Below, piece after piece: positions 1-9,228 of a DNA stretch of 42,219 nt; the first letter of the stretch is position 1; every line of letters starts with the position of its first letter. The translations under genes were made by a program, and so were the position numbers. This DNA comes from JBKBUF01 sp046290815. Lineage in GTDB: Bacteria > Bacteroidota > Bacteroidia > Cytophagales > Cytophagaceae. The DNA is taken from positions 1 through 42,219 of the forward strand of contig JBKBUF010000033.1 of NCBI GenBank assembly GCA_046290815.1, in the 5' to 3' direction. The notes under the pieces were generated by a model that made no database searches, was not told where the DNA came from, and saw only the letters and a list, made by a program, of their open reading frames with translations.

Positions 1-929
1 CGGGCACAGGAGTGACATTCTCAGGAAATACACCAAGTGTCACTGCAACTTTTGCTGCAAATGCAAATAGCGCACAGGTGAGGGTCTCTGCAACTAATGC
101 CTGCGGGACAAGTACTGTAAGAAGCAGAAATATTACGGTGAATCCTTTGCCGGGAGCAGCTGGGACGATTTCCGGTCCGAATACAGTATGCCAGGGGGCA
201 GGTAATAATACTTTTTCCATAACTGCGGTTAGTAACGCCAGTGGTTATACATGGACTTTACCTGCTGGAGCCGTCATTACTTCAGGAGCTAATACAAGAA
301 CCATCACAGTTAAATTTGCAGATCAAGGTGGAGATGTGGTTGTGACTCCTTTCAATGCTTGCGGAAATGGAACTTCATCTTCAAAAGCTGTAGATATTAC
401 GGTCTGTGGTGCGCCTGATATCAGCACAATCAGCGGTCCGGACAATGTTAATATTAATCAAACTAATGTAATATATTCAGTACCATTGTCAGAAGGAACA
501 ACCTATACCTGGTCAGTGCCTGCAGGTGCAACAATAGTAAGCGGACAAGGTACAAACGAAATAGTAGTGGACTTCGGAGTAACCGGGGGAGAAGTAACAT
601 TAGAGGCATCAAATGAATTTGGAACAACTACTATCACTAAGACTATTATTGTGAGCGGACCGACTTCTGCAGGAATTTACGCAGATGGAATTCACATTTC
701 TCTATATCCTAATCCTTCCGAGACAACTTCAATTCTTGAGATTAATGGTAATGCAACCGATAAAATTGAGGTTATAATATATCAGCTAAATAGCAATCAG
801 GTTGTGGATAAACTGTTGTTGTCTGGTAATGATAAAATGGTTATCGGGGAAAACCTTAATTCAGGCGTATATATGATTGAAGTTGGAAAAGGGAAGAATA
901 AGAAAATCCTTAAATGGGTGAAAATATAG
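1..929 (+). CDS. PKD-like repeat protein with T9SS C-terminal sorting domain (5' partial)
   Basis: The reading frame is open at the left edge, so this is only the last ~309 residues of a larger protein. It contains at least two Ig/PKD-like modules, each with a xYTWxxPAGAxI motif (around 245-275 and 505-535 in DNA), an N-A-C-G segment and alternating beta-strand pattern. The last ~75 residues are a type A T9SS sorting domain: LYPNPSE, a hydrophobic strand pattern, LNSGVYMIEV and a basic end (KNKKILKWVKI). Proteins of this kind are exported by the type IX system and attached to the cell surface or released; many are adhesins or polymer-binding proteins. No catalytic domain is visible in this fragment, so its role remains open. 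The T9SS call is strong; the PKD-like call is moderate. Confidence 0.85.
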   Translation, partial: GTGVTFSGNTPSVTATFAANANSAQVRVSATNACGTSTVRSRNITVNPLPGAAGTISGPNTVCQGAGNNTFSITAVSNASGYTWTLPAGAVITSGANTRTITVKFADQGGDVVVTPFNACGNGTSSSKAVDITVCGAPDISTISGPDNVNINQTNVIYSVPLSEGTTYTWSVPAGATIVSGQGTNEIVVDFGVTGGEVTLEASNEFGTTTITKTIIVSGPTSAGIYADGIHISLYPNPSETTSILEINGNATDKIEVIIYQLNSNQVVDKLLLSGNDKMVIGENLNSGVYMIEVGKGKNKKILKWVKI

Positions 930-951
930 ATTGACTATTAATTGAAATTTT

Positions 952-1018
952 AAGGCTGTCTCAATATCTAATTCCGAACCATTGTCAGGAATTATAGATT
1001 TTGGGACAGCTTTTTTTA
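952..1018 (+). terminator. Long hairpin terminator after the T9SS protein gene
   Basis: GCTGTCTCAATATC (954-967) pairs imperfectly with GATTTTGGGACAGC (997-1010), an inner ATTCC/GGAAT pair closes the stem, and seven T follow (1011-1017). The result is a ~57-nt hairpin with a U-tract, well placed to end transcription of the upstream gene. Confidence 0.75.
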
Positions 1019-1080
1019 TTAAACCATTAAGGGCATGAACAATTAAAATCAATTAAAGTTTTATAAGGACATGCTGAAAT

Positions 1081-2103
1081 ATGGCCCTTGTATTTATTTT
1101 ATATTTTTTCTCAGTACTTGTTATTGTTTTTACAATTATCCCATTATTCAGGCTTAAACATTGGTGGATAAGAATATTTGATTTTCCCAGGGTTCAGGTC
1201 TTAATATGCCAGGGAATATGTCTCCATTTTCATATTATCATTTTAGATCCGTATGATTATGATGAGTATGCTATTCCGGGGTTATTACTATTGGCTTTCG
1301 GTTATCAGCTGTTTAAGATTTTTCCTTACACAAAATTTGCCAGAAAAGAAGTTTCTGAATCAGAAACTTCAACCAGAGGCATAAAAATCAGTTTGCTTGT
1401 AACCAATGTTTACCGGGATAACAGAAGATCGGAGTTGTTGTTAAATGTTATAAGGCAAGCTAGTCCGGATGTGATTCTTGCAATAGAAACCAACTATTGG
1501 TGGATGGATGTATTAAGTGAATTAAAGACAGTTTATAAGTATACTGTTGAAAAGCCGCTGGACAATACTTATGGTATTTTATTATATTCCAAATACAAAT
1601 TAGAACATATAGGAATTAATTATTTGGTAGAAAGTTCTGTTCCCTCTATAGAGGCGGATATATGCCTGTCTGAAGAAGTAAAGATTAAATTTTATGGATT
1701 ACATCCTAAACCGCCGGCACCTAATGAAAGCACTTCTTCAAAAGAAAGAGATGCAGAGTTAGTTATTGTTGCCAATGCGGGAAAGAACCAAAAGGGGCCG
1801 GTAATAGTAGCTGGAGATTTAAACGATGTGGCCTGGTCAAGAACTACACATGAATTTCAGCAGATAAGCAGATTACTGGATCCGCGGGTAGGAAGGGGAA
1901 TGTATGCAACCTTTAATTCGAAAAATCTGTTTTTCCGCTGGCCTCTGGATCATGTGTTTATTTCAAAACATTTCACTATTTCCCGGATTAAACTATTGCC
2001 TCATGTAGGTTCAGATCATTTTCCGATATATGTGGAGCTTAAATATATTCTAATTGATAAACCAGGCAATGAAGCTTTGGATGTAAAATCCTGGTTGGAA
2101 TAG
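1081..2103 (+). CDS. Membrane-anchored endonuclease/exonuclease/phosphatase (EEP) family protein
   Basis: 340 aa. The first ~85 residues carry two or three hydrophobic segments (about 1-22, 38-56, 64-82), so the protein is probably anchored in the inner membrane. A catalytic EEP (DNase I-like) domain follows from about residue 100 to 325. Motifs visible: LAIETNYWW (the early metal-binding Glu), GLHPKPP (His), AGDLNDVAWS (Asp/Asn pair), PLDHVF (Asp-His) and the terminal GSDHFP (catalytic Asp-His). This matches the vancomycin-resistance VanX-neighbour type of EEP proteins (often annotated endonuclease/exonuclease/phosphatase family protein). The family hydrolyses phosphodiesters or phosphomonoesters in a metal-dependent way; the substrate here is unknown. 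It stands alone, 15 nt from the convergent lipoprotein gene. Confidence 0.85.
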   Translation: MALVFILYFFSVLVIVFTIIPLFRLKHWWIRIFDFPRVQVLICQGICLHFHIIILDPYDYDEYAIPGLLLLAFGYQLFKIFPYTKFARKEVSESETSTRGIKISLLVTNVYRDNRRSELLLNVIRQASPDVILAIETNYWWMDVLSELKTVYKYTVEKPLDNTYGILLYSKYKLEHIGINYLVESSVPSIEADICLSEEVKIKFYGLHPKPPAPNESTSSKERDAELVIVANAGKNQKGPVIVAGDLNDVAWSRTTHEFQQISRLLDPRVGRGMYATFNSKNLFFRWPLDHVFISKHFTISRIKLLPHVGSDHFPIYVELKYILIDKPGNEALDVKSWLE

Positions 2104-2118
2104 TCTGATAAAAACATA

Positions 2119-3840
2119 CTATTTTTCTAAAACCGATATTAATTCCTCCTTGGTTATGGGATTTAAACTTAAATTAATTTCATTAAATGGTTTAATAAAA
2201 ATCTGTTGTTCAGAATAGGATAACTGATCATCCTTATAATTTATCGCAATAATTTTAACCGGTTCATCGGAGGGAAGGTCAGTTTTTAAATGAAATTTTC
2301 CTTCACGATTGATGTAAATGGGTAAAAAGCTTTTTCTGTTTTTGAATACCATACCAACTTTTACATAATCATTAATGCCGGATAAATTCACTACTGTTTC
2401 CGAACTGATAAGATTGGGTTCGTTGTAAAACTTATCTATATTAATATAACCTAAATTACTTATAGAAATGGTGTAATAAATAACCGCAGCATTTTTAGAT
2501 TCGGTAACTCCTGAATAATCAGTTTTATATTTTACTTTAGCATTTTTTCTTTTGTTTTCTATTTCATTTTTTGTCCGGATATATGATTCAATCTCTCTTA
2601 ACTTATCTGGAGTTGTATTTAATTCCTTATTCAAATATTTTGAAATTACTTCATCTGTCATCCAGCCTTTTTTTAATGTATACAGGTAAAATCTATCCTT
2701 AATTTCATTGTATCCATAGTATATGGTATCTTCATTTCTTTCCTGCTCTATGCAATAATAAGTCCAGGTGTTTTTAAAAAGGTCTTCATTCTTAATTAAA
2801 AAATCATATATTTTTTGGTCTATGCTGTAAAAATCATTTCCTGGGGAGTTAATGTAGTATTCAAGGTATGATTCGGCATTAGTATTATTTTGATGTGCTT
2901 TTGAAATGCTATTGAGCGCTGAAATAAGTTTCAATCTTTCAAAATATTCTTTTTTAATTTCTTCACTACCATTTTTATTTAATTTATATCTGCTTACAAG
3001 TTTCATCTCAGATACTGCAGTGCTTTTTTTCATTGAATTACTTTCTGTGTTTTTCCATAATGGTTGAATTTCCCATACAAATGAAATTTCAGAATTCAGA
3101 TAGTGTTTTTTAATTTTGTTTTCGGGTTTGACAGGGTTGACCCAGTTTCTATCCCCATTGATATCCTGAAGCGTGAAAATTAACATATCAGGATCAATTG
3201 CATTGGCTGCATAATTTACCTGGATTGTCTTTCCTTCAGCTATTGAGAGATTTTCAGTTTTAGATTTAGCATTTATATAAATAACACCGTCAGATATCAA
3301 TAATTTTTCTCCGGATCGTGTAGGTAAATTTTGGGTGAACATCTGAGCAGCTGAAGTTAATTCTGAAATTTCCAGTTTTATTTCGCCTCTTTCATACAAT
3401 CCTTTTGAGTTTATAAAGCAGTCTTTTGGAATTTTCACTTCAGACCCTCTTGTGGTAATTATAGAATTGAGTTTGGAGTTATTTATAGTAAAGAATTCCG
3501 TTTTGCTGGTAATGGAACTTAAATATTTGTTTGTATTGTCAAGGTCGGTTTTATCCCGTTGAATTTTCCTAGAAACATCTTCATTGTTTTCACTTTTCCT
3601 TGCCGTTTGTTTTATTTCTGAAGCTCTATTGTTTATACCGGATGGGGAAGTGGTAACCGGTATTATTTCCTCCTGGTCTACATTTTCTAAAACAGCCTCG
3701 TTGCCGGTATTTGTGCTATCAGAATGGAATCCCGCAGAGGGTGTTTCTTTTAAAGAATAATTTTCTTTTGTTGGGTTTTCACATGCAGTAACCCAAAGGA
3801 AAATAACCGGGATAATAAAAAATATCCTTGTATATGGCAT
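2119..3840 (-). CDS. Hypothetical lipoprotein, 573 aa
   Basis: I do not recognise the family. The N-terminus MPYTRIFFIIPVIFLWVTAC is a lipoprotein signal peptide with lipobox VTAC, so Cys20 should be lipidated. Residues ~25-105 are a polar, low-complexity linker. Residues ~115-250 hold a beta-rich segment (TRGSEVKIPKDCF ... GEIKLEISEL) that resembles ZU5-like folds seen in several Bacteroidota surface proteins; this is a weak impression. The rest is charged with no catalytic motif; a helical part (~300-440) is followed by a beta-rich end (SISNLGYINIDKF). Likely faces the periplasm or the outer-membrane surface. It has its own promoter region and converges on the EEP gene with only 15 nt between stops. 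Confidence 0.7.
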   Translation of the reverse strand: MPYTRIFFIIPVIFLWVTACENPTKENYSLKETPSAGFHSDSTNTGNEAVLENVDQEEIIPVTTSPSGINNRASEIKQTARKSENNEDVSRKIQRDKTDLDNTNKYLSSITSKTEFFTINNSKLNSIITTRGSEVKIPKDCFINSKGLYERGEIKLEISELTSAAQMFTQNLPTRSGEKLLISDGVIYINAKSKTENLSIAEGKTIQVNYAANAIDPDMLIFTLQDINGDRNWVNPVKPENKIKKHYLNSEISFVWEIQPLWKNTESNSMKKSTAVSEMKLVSRYKLNKNGSEEIKKEYFERLKLISALNSISKAHQNNTNAESYLEYYINSPGNDFYSIDQKIYDFLIKNEDLFKNTWTYYCIEQERNEDTIYYGYNEIKDRFYLYTLKKGWMTDEVISKYLNKELNTTPDKLREIESYIRTKNEIENKRKNAKVKYKTDYSGVTESKNAAVIYYTISISNLGYINIDKFYNEPNLISSETVVNLSGINDYVKVGMVFKNRKSFLPIYINREGKFHLKTDLPSDEPVKIIAINYKDDQLSYSEQQIFIKPFNEINLSLNPITKEELISVLEK

Positions 3841-3917
3841 AGTAGTGAAGGTTGTTGATATTTAGATAACGTATTCAACTATATGATTTATTATTATATT
3901 TTATTAATGCGTTGGAA

Positions 3918-3941
3918 TAAAAAAAGCCCGGAAACCGGGCT
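3918..3941 (-). terminator. Rho-independent terminator of the TPR-LRR gene
   Basis: AGCCCGG (3925-3931), loop AAA, CCGGGCT (3935-3941): a perfect 7-bp GC-rich stem. Read on the minus strand the stem is followed by six T, directly downstream of the minus-strand gene ending at 3965. Confidence 0.9.
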
Positions 3942-3964
3942 ATTAATTGTTATGGTCAGTAAGT

Positions 3965-4837
3965 TTATTCGAAATAAATTGTAGTATTTGGTAAAAGTGC
4001 CTTTACCTTTGCCTGCTCTTTTGGTGAAAGTTCATTACCTACCAGTGTAAGGGTTTTCAGATTCTTCATATTGGCTATTTCAATCGGAAGCACCGTCAAC
4101 TTGTTTAATGCAAGATCAAGGTTTTCTAATTGTGTAAGCATTGCCACGGATTTTGGTAATTCTGTAAGTCCGTTCTGTCTTAGATTAAGAGTTTTCAGAG
4201 ATTTTAAATTTCCGAATTCGTAAGGAAGTGTGGTTATTCTGTTTTTATTAAGGCTTAATTCTTTTAAATGTACCAGTTTTCCTACGGCAGGGGAAACGGT
4301 TGTAATCTGGTTGCTGCTTAAGTCTAGGGAGACAAGGGTAGTTAGATTTCCAAGCCTGTCGTTAATTCCTGTCATTTTGTTGTTGAAGAAATTAAGCTTA
4401 ACCAGGTATATCAACTGTTCTGAGTTTTGAGGAAGATCTGATAAAACTTTTGAGCTGAAGTCTGCGCAATAAACCACTTCCGGTTCAAAGAAGGCACCAT
4501 CCAGGTCAAAGCATTCACCCATACAGGATTTTTCAAGTTTTGAAGCGGCATCTTCCTTACCCAGTTTCAATGCGCTGACAAAGTCGGCACAAAGTTCTGA
4601 ACTGAAAAAGCCCATCTTTTTACCCAGCAGATCTTTCGCATACGCTCTGTGATAATAGGCATCTGCAAAATCTGGCCTCAGGCTTATGGCATTGGTAAAT
4701 TCACCAATAGCCTGAATGTATTCTTTTCTGTTTAAGCTCGCAAGCCCGTTCTCATAATAAGTCTTAGCATCCGGCTGATTAAAGCTGCTTAAAGTAATGA
4801 AAAAGAATATCAAAATTGCTGTACAAATCTTTTGCAT
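3965..4837 (-). CDS. Exported TPR and leucine-rich-repeat protein
   Basis: 290 aa. A signal peptide (MQKICTAILIFFFITLSSFNQ) is followed by a TPR unit at about 24-75 (TYYENGLASLNRKEYIQAIGEFTNAISLRPDFADAYYHRA type). A short cysteine-containing segment (C83, CMGEC at about 105-109, C124) links to at least five typical LRRs of 23 residues from about 143 to 285, each with the LxxLxLxxNxLTxLP pattern. TPRs and LRRs are protein-binding scaffolds; no enzyme domain is present. The fusion of the two repeat types in a small exported protein suggests a periplasmic or surface adaptor, but the partner cannot be read from context. Start chosen at the only ATG before the signal peptide. Confidence 0.8.
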   Translation of the reverse strand: MQKICTAILIFFFITLSSFNQPDAKTYYENGLASLNRKEYIQAIGEFTNAISLRPDFADAYYHRAYAKDLLGKKMGFFSSELCADFVSALKLGKEDAASKLEKSCMGECFDLDGAFFEPEVVYCADFSSKVLSDLPQNSEQLIYLVKLNFFNNKMTGINDRLGNLTTLVSLDLSSNQITTVSPAVGKLVHLKELSLNKNRITTLPYEFGNLKSLKTLNLRQNGLTELPKSVAMLTQLENLDLALNKLTVLPIEIANMKNLKTLTLVGNELSPKEQAKVKALLPNTTIYFE

Positions 4838-4978
4838 AAGCTTAAATCTATCTTACCAATTTTATAATACTGGGGTTTTTGTTCAAAGGTTACAAATGTT
4901 GATAACTCCAACGGCAAATAATTGATTTTCAATTTATTAAATATTTATATCGTATAACTACAATTTTCGTTTTAGTCA

Positions 4979-6268
4979 TTATTTTTTCATCAAATCCTCG
5001 ATTTCCGCCGGGTCCACCGGAATGTTAGCCATCAGGTCTACAGGACCGTTTTCGGAAATAAGAATGTCGTTTTCAAGTCTGATCCCGATTCCTTCTTCTT
5101 TAACATATATGCCTGGCTCACAAGTAAACAGCATTCCTACTTGAAAATCAGCGTGCCTGTCCCCGACATCATGAACATCCAATCCCAGGAAATGGGAGGT
5201 GCCATGCATAAAATACTTCTTGTATAATGGACGGTCAGGATGCTGATTGTTAATATCTTCCCGCTTCAATAATTTCAGTTTTACTAACTCTTCTTCCATC
5301 AGATTCCCAACAAATTGATTGTAATTCTGAAAATTATTGCCGGGTACCAACTGTTTCTTAGCCTCTTTCATCACATGCAGGACAGATTTGTAAATTTCCA
5401 TCTGCCTGGCTGTGAACCTTCCATTTACCGGAATCACTCTTGTTAAATCTGCTGCATAATTAGCATATTCTGCACCAAAGTCCAATAAAATAATGTCTCC
5501 ATCCTTACATTGCCGATTATTATCTATATAATGAAGCACACAGGAGTTTTTTCCTGAAGCAATAATGGATTGATATGCAGGGCCCCGAGACCTGTTTCTT
5601 ATAAATTCATACATTATTTCAGCTTCAATTTCATATTCCCACACCCCCGGTTTGGTAAAGTTTAATACTCGCCTGAACGCCTTTTCTGTAATGTTTATCG
5701 CCAATTTTGTTAATTCTATCTCTTTTTCTGTCTTAATCATCCTTAGTCGCTGCATAATTGGCGCTAAACGATTTAGGTTGTGCAGAGGGTATTTTTCTTT
5801 ACACCATTTGACAAAACGGTCGTCTCTGGTATCAATGGTTTTCTCCGCTCTGCTGTGTTCATTTGAATTAAGATAGATGTTTTCGGCTTCGGCCACCAAG
5901 GTTTTAAAAGTACTTTCAAACTGACTAGTCCATAATATTTGACTGATACCTGAAACTTCTGCTGCCTCTTCTTTTGTTAGTTTGTGACCTTCCCAGGTAA
6001 CAATGTGCTCATTGGTTTCCCTGATGAACAAAACTTCTTTAAAAGAATTTACTTTAGAGTCAGGGAATATTAACAGGATAGTTTCTTCCTGGTCTATACC
6101 TGAAAGGTAAAACAGGTCGTTATTTTGTCTGAAGGGCATGGTGCCATCAGCATTTGTCGGCAAAATGTCATTAGAATTAAAAACAGCGATCGACCCGGGC
6201 ATTAATTCCCGGACCAGTTTTTGTCTGTTTTTTATGAATAATTCTTTTCCTATAGGTAGATATTTCAT
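4979..6268 (-). CDS. pepP: Xaa-Pro aminopeptidase (aminopeptidase P, M24 family)
   Basis: 429 aa, close to the ~440 aa of E. coli PepP. The N-terminal AMP_N domain (about 5-135) includes NADGTMPFRQNNDLFYLSGI. The C-terminal pita-bread M24 domain (about 175-425) carries all five metal ligands: D263 (LLDFG), D274 (AADLTR), H359 (MHGTSHFLGLDVHDVG), E384 (TCEPGIY) and E399 (IRLEND). It removes N-terminal residues preceding proline and needs a dinuclear metal (usually Mn). No signal peptide, so it is cytoplasmic. It is transcribed alone, divergently from the subtilisin-like gene. The family is certain; the exact symbol is by homology. Confidence 0.92.
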   Translation of the reverse strand: MKYLPIGKELFIKNRQKLVRELMPGSIAVFNSNDILPTNADGTMPFRQNNDLFYLSGIDQEETILLIFPDSKVNSFKEVLFIRETNEHIVTWEGHKLTKEEAAEVSGISQILWTSQFESTFKTLVAEAENIYLNSNEHSRAEKTIDTRDDRFVKWCKEKYPLHNLNRLAPIMQRLRMIKTEKEIELTKLAINITEKAFRRVLNFTKPGVWEYEIEAEIMYEFIRNRSRGPAYQSIIASGKNSCVLHYIDNNRQCKDGDIILLDFGAEYANYAADLTRVIPVNGRFTARQMEIYKSVLHVMKEAKKQLVPGNNFQNYNQFVGNLMEEELVKLKLLKREDINNQHPDRPLYKKYFMHGTSHFLGLDVHDVGDRHADFQVGMLFTCEPGIYVKEEGIGIRLENDILISENGPVDLMANIPVDPAEIEDLMKK

Positions 6269-6322
6269 TATTGATATTTATAAGAACTAAGGATAATAAT
6301 ACAAGTTTAAACCGAAATATCG

Positions 6323-6341
6323 AATATCCTCAAAGGATATT
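6323..6341. promoter_or_regulatory. Small palindrome between pepP and the S8 protease gene
   Basis: AATATCC (6323-6329) and GGATATT (6335-6341) form a perfect 7-bp inverted repeat with a 5-nt spacer in the divergent intergenic region. It could be an operator or part of a 5' UTR hairpin; no known regulator motif is recognised. Confidence 0.3.
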
Positions 6342-6395
6342 TAAAAGTTTGGTTTAATTTTAGGTTTTAGATTTTCATTTAATAAAAGTCGGTTT

Positions 6396-7940
6396 ATGAA
6401 AAAGTCAATCTCATTTTTAGTACTTTCTATTTTTTCTATAACAATATTAATAGCTCAGGACAAGTACTGGATTTCATTTAAAGATAAAGATGTCAAAAAT
6501 TATTCTTATGAAAATTTCCTGAGTCCGCAAGCAATAGCTAACAGAAAACAATTTAATATTCCTTTATTTCAATATTCTGACATCCCTGTAAAGCAGGAGT
6601 ATGTTCAGTCATTAAAAGATAATGGTATTGCCGTTATCAGTAAATCCCGTTGGTTTAATTCAGTCAGTGCAACTCTTACTGAAGAACAAATTGCTTTGGT
6701 AAAATCTATGCCATTTGTATCCGGGATTGAAGGAATAGATAAACATATTATTATTACAAGCAACAATACAGAACTTGCACCTGAAAAATTTCATATAGCG
6801 ATGCTTCAGATGGAGTCCAATGAAATGCTGAAAAATAATCTTACCGGTAAAGGTGTGGTTGTAGGTGTGATAGACGCAGGATTTTACAGATCAGCCAACA
6901 GTCCTTTCCTTACTCATTTGTTTGAAGAAAATAAAGTTTTAGGCCAAAGAGATTTTATAGATCCAACAAGAAAAGACCTTGTAAATAGTATGGCAACTGA
7001 TTCAGATTATCATGGAACAACCGTTTTGGAAATGATTGCCGGATACTCTGTGCCACAAAAAGCTCAAAAAGGACTTGCAGTCAATAGCAAATTTTACCTT
7101 GCAAGAACCGAAAACGGAGCACGTGAATATCGCGGTGAAGAAGACATGTGGGTAGAAGCAGTAGAGTGGATGGACTCATTGGGTGTAAGACTTATCAGTA
7201 CATCTCTGGGATATGCCATTAATATGGACGATCCGAAGGAAAACTATAAGCCTGAGGAAATGGATGGTAAAACTACCAGAATCAGTAAAGCAGCTCAAAT
7301 GGCCTATCAGGATAAAGGCATATTTTTGGTAGTAAGCGCAGGAAATGAAGGTTCTAATTCAAATTGGAAAATTATCAGCAGTCCGGCCGATGCTGAGGGC
7401 GTACTATCTGTAGGAGCCACAAGGGACAAACATTGGGATAAAATTAATTACAGCAGTATTGGTCCGGAATTTCTGCCCTACCTGAAACCTAATGTTTCCT
7501 GTTATTCACCGAATGGTACTTCGTTTTCAGCTCCGGCAGTAACAGGATTTGTGGCTTGTCTCATGGAGAAAGCACCAAATCTTTCAAATACGGAACTAAA
7601 GAAAATAATTGAAATGAGCGGTCATCTTTATCCGTTTGGCAATAATTACATAGGTTATGGTGTTCCTTTGGCGTCTAAGGCTATAAAACTTATTGATGAA
7701 AAAGGAAAAACCGAGGTGAGTGTGTTTGAAAAGCATATAAAGGGTAAGAAAATAAAAGTCAAAATGGATAAGAACCTGAATGCCGAGGGAGTGGCCTTTC
7801 ATAAAAAAGATGCAACCAATGTTATAGACCAGGAAGTTGTAACTATAAGAAAGGGCAAGCTTCAGTTGAAAAGAAGCCCGAACGTAAAGCGTACCACGCT
7901 GTCCTTTGGAACAGAAGCTATTGAGATTTACTGGGAATAG
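6396..7940 (+). CDS. Secreted subtilisin-like serine protease (S8 family)
   Basis: 514 aa with signal peptide MKKSISFLVLSIFSITILIAQ. An inhibitor_I9-like propeptide region (about 22-125) precedes the catalytic domain (about 150-440). The triad is complete: D160 in VVGVIDAGF, H206 in DYHGTTV, S376 in NGTSFSAPAVTG, with the oxyanion Asn317 in VSAGNEGS. The domain order matches Bacteroidota S8 peptidases, but I see no clear T9SS sorting domain: the last ~75 residues are basic and short (ending EAIEIYWE), so it may stay periplasmic. It heads a co-directional run with the M16 peptidase (52 nt downstream), the methyltransferase and the LysM protein. Confidence 0.9.
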   Translation: MKKSISFLVLSIFSITILIAQDKYWISFKDKDVKNYSYENFLSPQAIANRKQFNIPLFQYSDIPVKQEYVQSLKDNGIAVISKSRWFNSVSATLTEEQIALVKSMPFVSGIEGIDKHIIITSNNTELAPEKFHIAMLQMESNEMLKNNLTGKGVVVGVIDAGFYRSANSPFLTHLFEENKVLGQRDFIDPTRKDLVNSMATDSDYHGTTVLEMIAGYSVPQKAQKGLAVNSKFYLARTENGAREYRGEEDMWVEAVEWMDSLGVRLISTSLGYAINMDDPKENYKPEEMDGKTTRISKAAQMAYQDKGIFLVVSAGNEGSNSNWKIISSPADAEGVLSVGATRDKHWDKINYSSIGPEFLPYLKPNVSCYSPNGTSFSAPAVTGFVACLMEKAPNLSNTELKKIIEMSGHLYPFGNNYIGYGVPLASKAIKLIDEKGKTEVSVFEKHIKGKKIKVKMDKNLNAEGVAFHKKDATNVIDQEVVTIRKGKLQLKRSPNVKRTTLSFGTEAIEIYWE

Positions 7941-7992
7941 AAATATTCCCCTTTTTTTTGATGCAGGAAAATACCGGGTTAATTTTGCAGTA

Positions 7993-9228
7993 ATGAATGA
8001 TTATGAAATTTTTACCCTGCGAAACGGAATCAGGGTTGTTCACAGGCAGGTTCCACATACCAAGATTTCGCATTGCGGTTTCATTTTAGATGTAGGAAGC
8101 AGGGATGAAAAACCTGAAGAATTTGGTATGGCTCATTTTTGGGAGCACATGGCCTTTAAGGGTACAGATAAAAGAAAAGCATTTCATATAATTAACCGTC
8201 TTGAAGTGCTCGGTGGAGAATTGAATGCTTATACCACTAAGGAAAAAATATGCTTTTATTCTTCATTGCTTTCCGAGCATTTTGAAAAAGCCTTCGATCT
8301 GCTTACAGATATTACTTTTCACTCCATTTTTCCTGAAAAGGAAATTGAGAAGGAGAAAAGTGTAATACTTGAAGAGATGGATATGTATTACGATTCTCCT
8401 GAAGATGCCATTCAGGATGATTTTGAAAATATGATTTTTGCCAAACATCAGCTAGGACATAATATTCTTGGGGAAACTAATACTGTAAAATCATTTAAAA
8501 GGAAACAATTCTTTCAGTTTTTGTCGGAAAATCTGGATACGTCCAAAATTATTTTTTCTTCTGTAGGCAGGCATTCTTTTAAAGAGGTTGTAAAACTTGC
8601 TGAAAAATATCTATCGGATATACCTTCTCTCAAAGGTAGCAATAGCAGGAAAAAATTCAGAAGTTACAAACCGGAAATAAAGCAGATAAGGAGGAAAATT
8701 AAACAAGCCCATTGTATTATAGGAAAACCTGTCTTTTCTGTTAAAGATCCTCAAAGATTAACTTTTTTTCTTCTTGTAAATCTTCTCGGAGGTCCTTCGA
8801 TGAATTCCAGATTGAATATGAGCCTTAGAGAAAAGCATGGATATGTTTATTCTACAGAAGCCAGTTACAATCCTTTTGTAGATACAGGAAGCCTTGCTAT
8901 ATATTTTGGTACAGAGGCTAAGCTTCTGGATAGGGTTACGGATATGACTTTCAAAGAGCTCAGAAAATTACGTGAGACTCCTTTAGGAAACCTGCAACTC
9001 CATAAAATAAAAGAGCAGGTGATTGGTCAACTGGCAATGGCAGAAGAAAGCAATATCAATTTTATGCAAATGATGGGTAAAAGCCTTTTGGACCTGGAAT
9101 GCATTGAAGATCTTGACCAGATATTCAAAGAAATCAGAGGAATTTCTTCGCGTCAACTGCAGGAAATCGCCAAAGAAACCTTCGATGAAAAAACTTTGAG
9201 TGTTTTAACCTACGTACCGGAAAAATAA
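7993..9228 (+). CDS. M16 family zinc metallopeptidase (processing-peptidase type)
   Basis: 411 aa from ATG 7993; the frame is open further upstream, but those residues do not fit the family and the M16 fold begins right here (MNDYEIFTLRNGIRVV). The inverted zinc motif HxxEH is HFWEH at 48-52, with the third ligand at E127/E128 (VILEEMDMYYDSPED). The second, inactive half starts near residue 190 and contains the typical G-G-P-S-M-N-S-R-L segment (LLGGPSMNSRLNMSLREKHG). No signal peptide, so probably cytoplasmic, with a length typical of single-chain PqqL/YmxG-like members. Its stop overlaps the methyltransferase start by one base (TAATG), so the two are translationally coupled. Confidence 0.92.
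   Translation: MNDYEIFTLRNGIRVVHRQVPHTKISHCGFILDVGSRDEKPEEFGMAHFWEHMAFKGTDKRKAFHIINRLEVLGGELNAYTTKEKICFYSSLLSEHFEKAFDLLTDITFHSIFPEKEIEKEKSVILEEMDMYYDSPEDAIQDDFENMIFAKHQLGHNILGETNTVKSFKRKQFFQFLSENLDTSKIIFSSVGRHSFKEVVKLAEKYLSDIPSLKGSNSRKKFRSYKPEIKQIRRKIKQAHCIIGKPVFSVKDPQRLTFFLLVNLLGGPSMNSRLNMSLREKHGYVYSTEASYNPFVDTGSLAIYFGTEAKLLDRVTDMTFKELRKLRETPLGNLQLHKIKEQVIGQLAMAEESNINFMQMMGKSLLDLECIEDLDQIFKEIRGISSRQLQEIAKETFDEKTLSVLTYVPEK

Noticed and set aside
952..1018. GCTGTC...GACAGC repeat as a transposon end
   Set aside because: A single hairpin followed by T7 right after a gene is better explained as a terminator; no transposase or target duplication.
861..1052. 63-codon minus-strand frame over the first terminator
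   Set aside because: Antisense to the T9SS domain and the hairpin; low-complexity translation.
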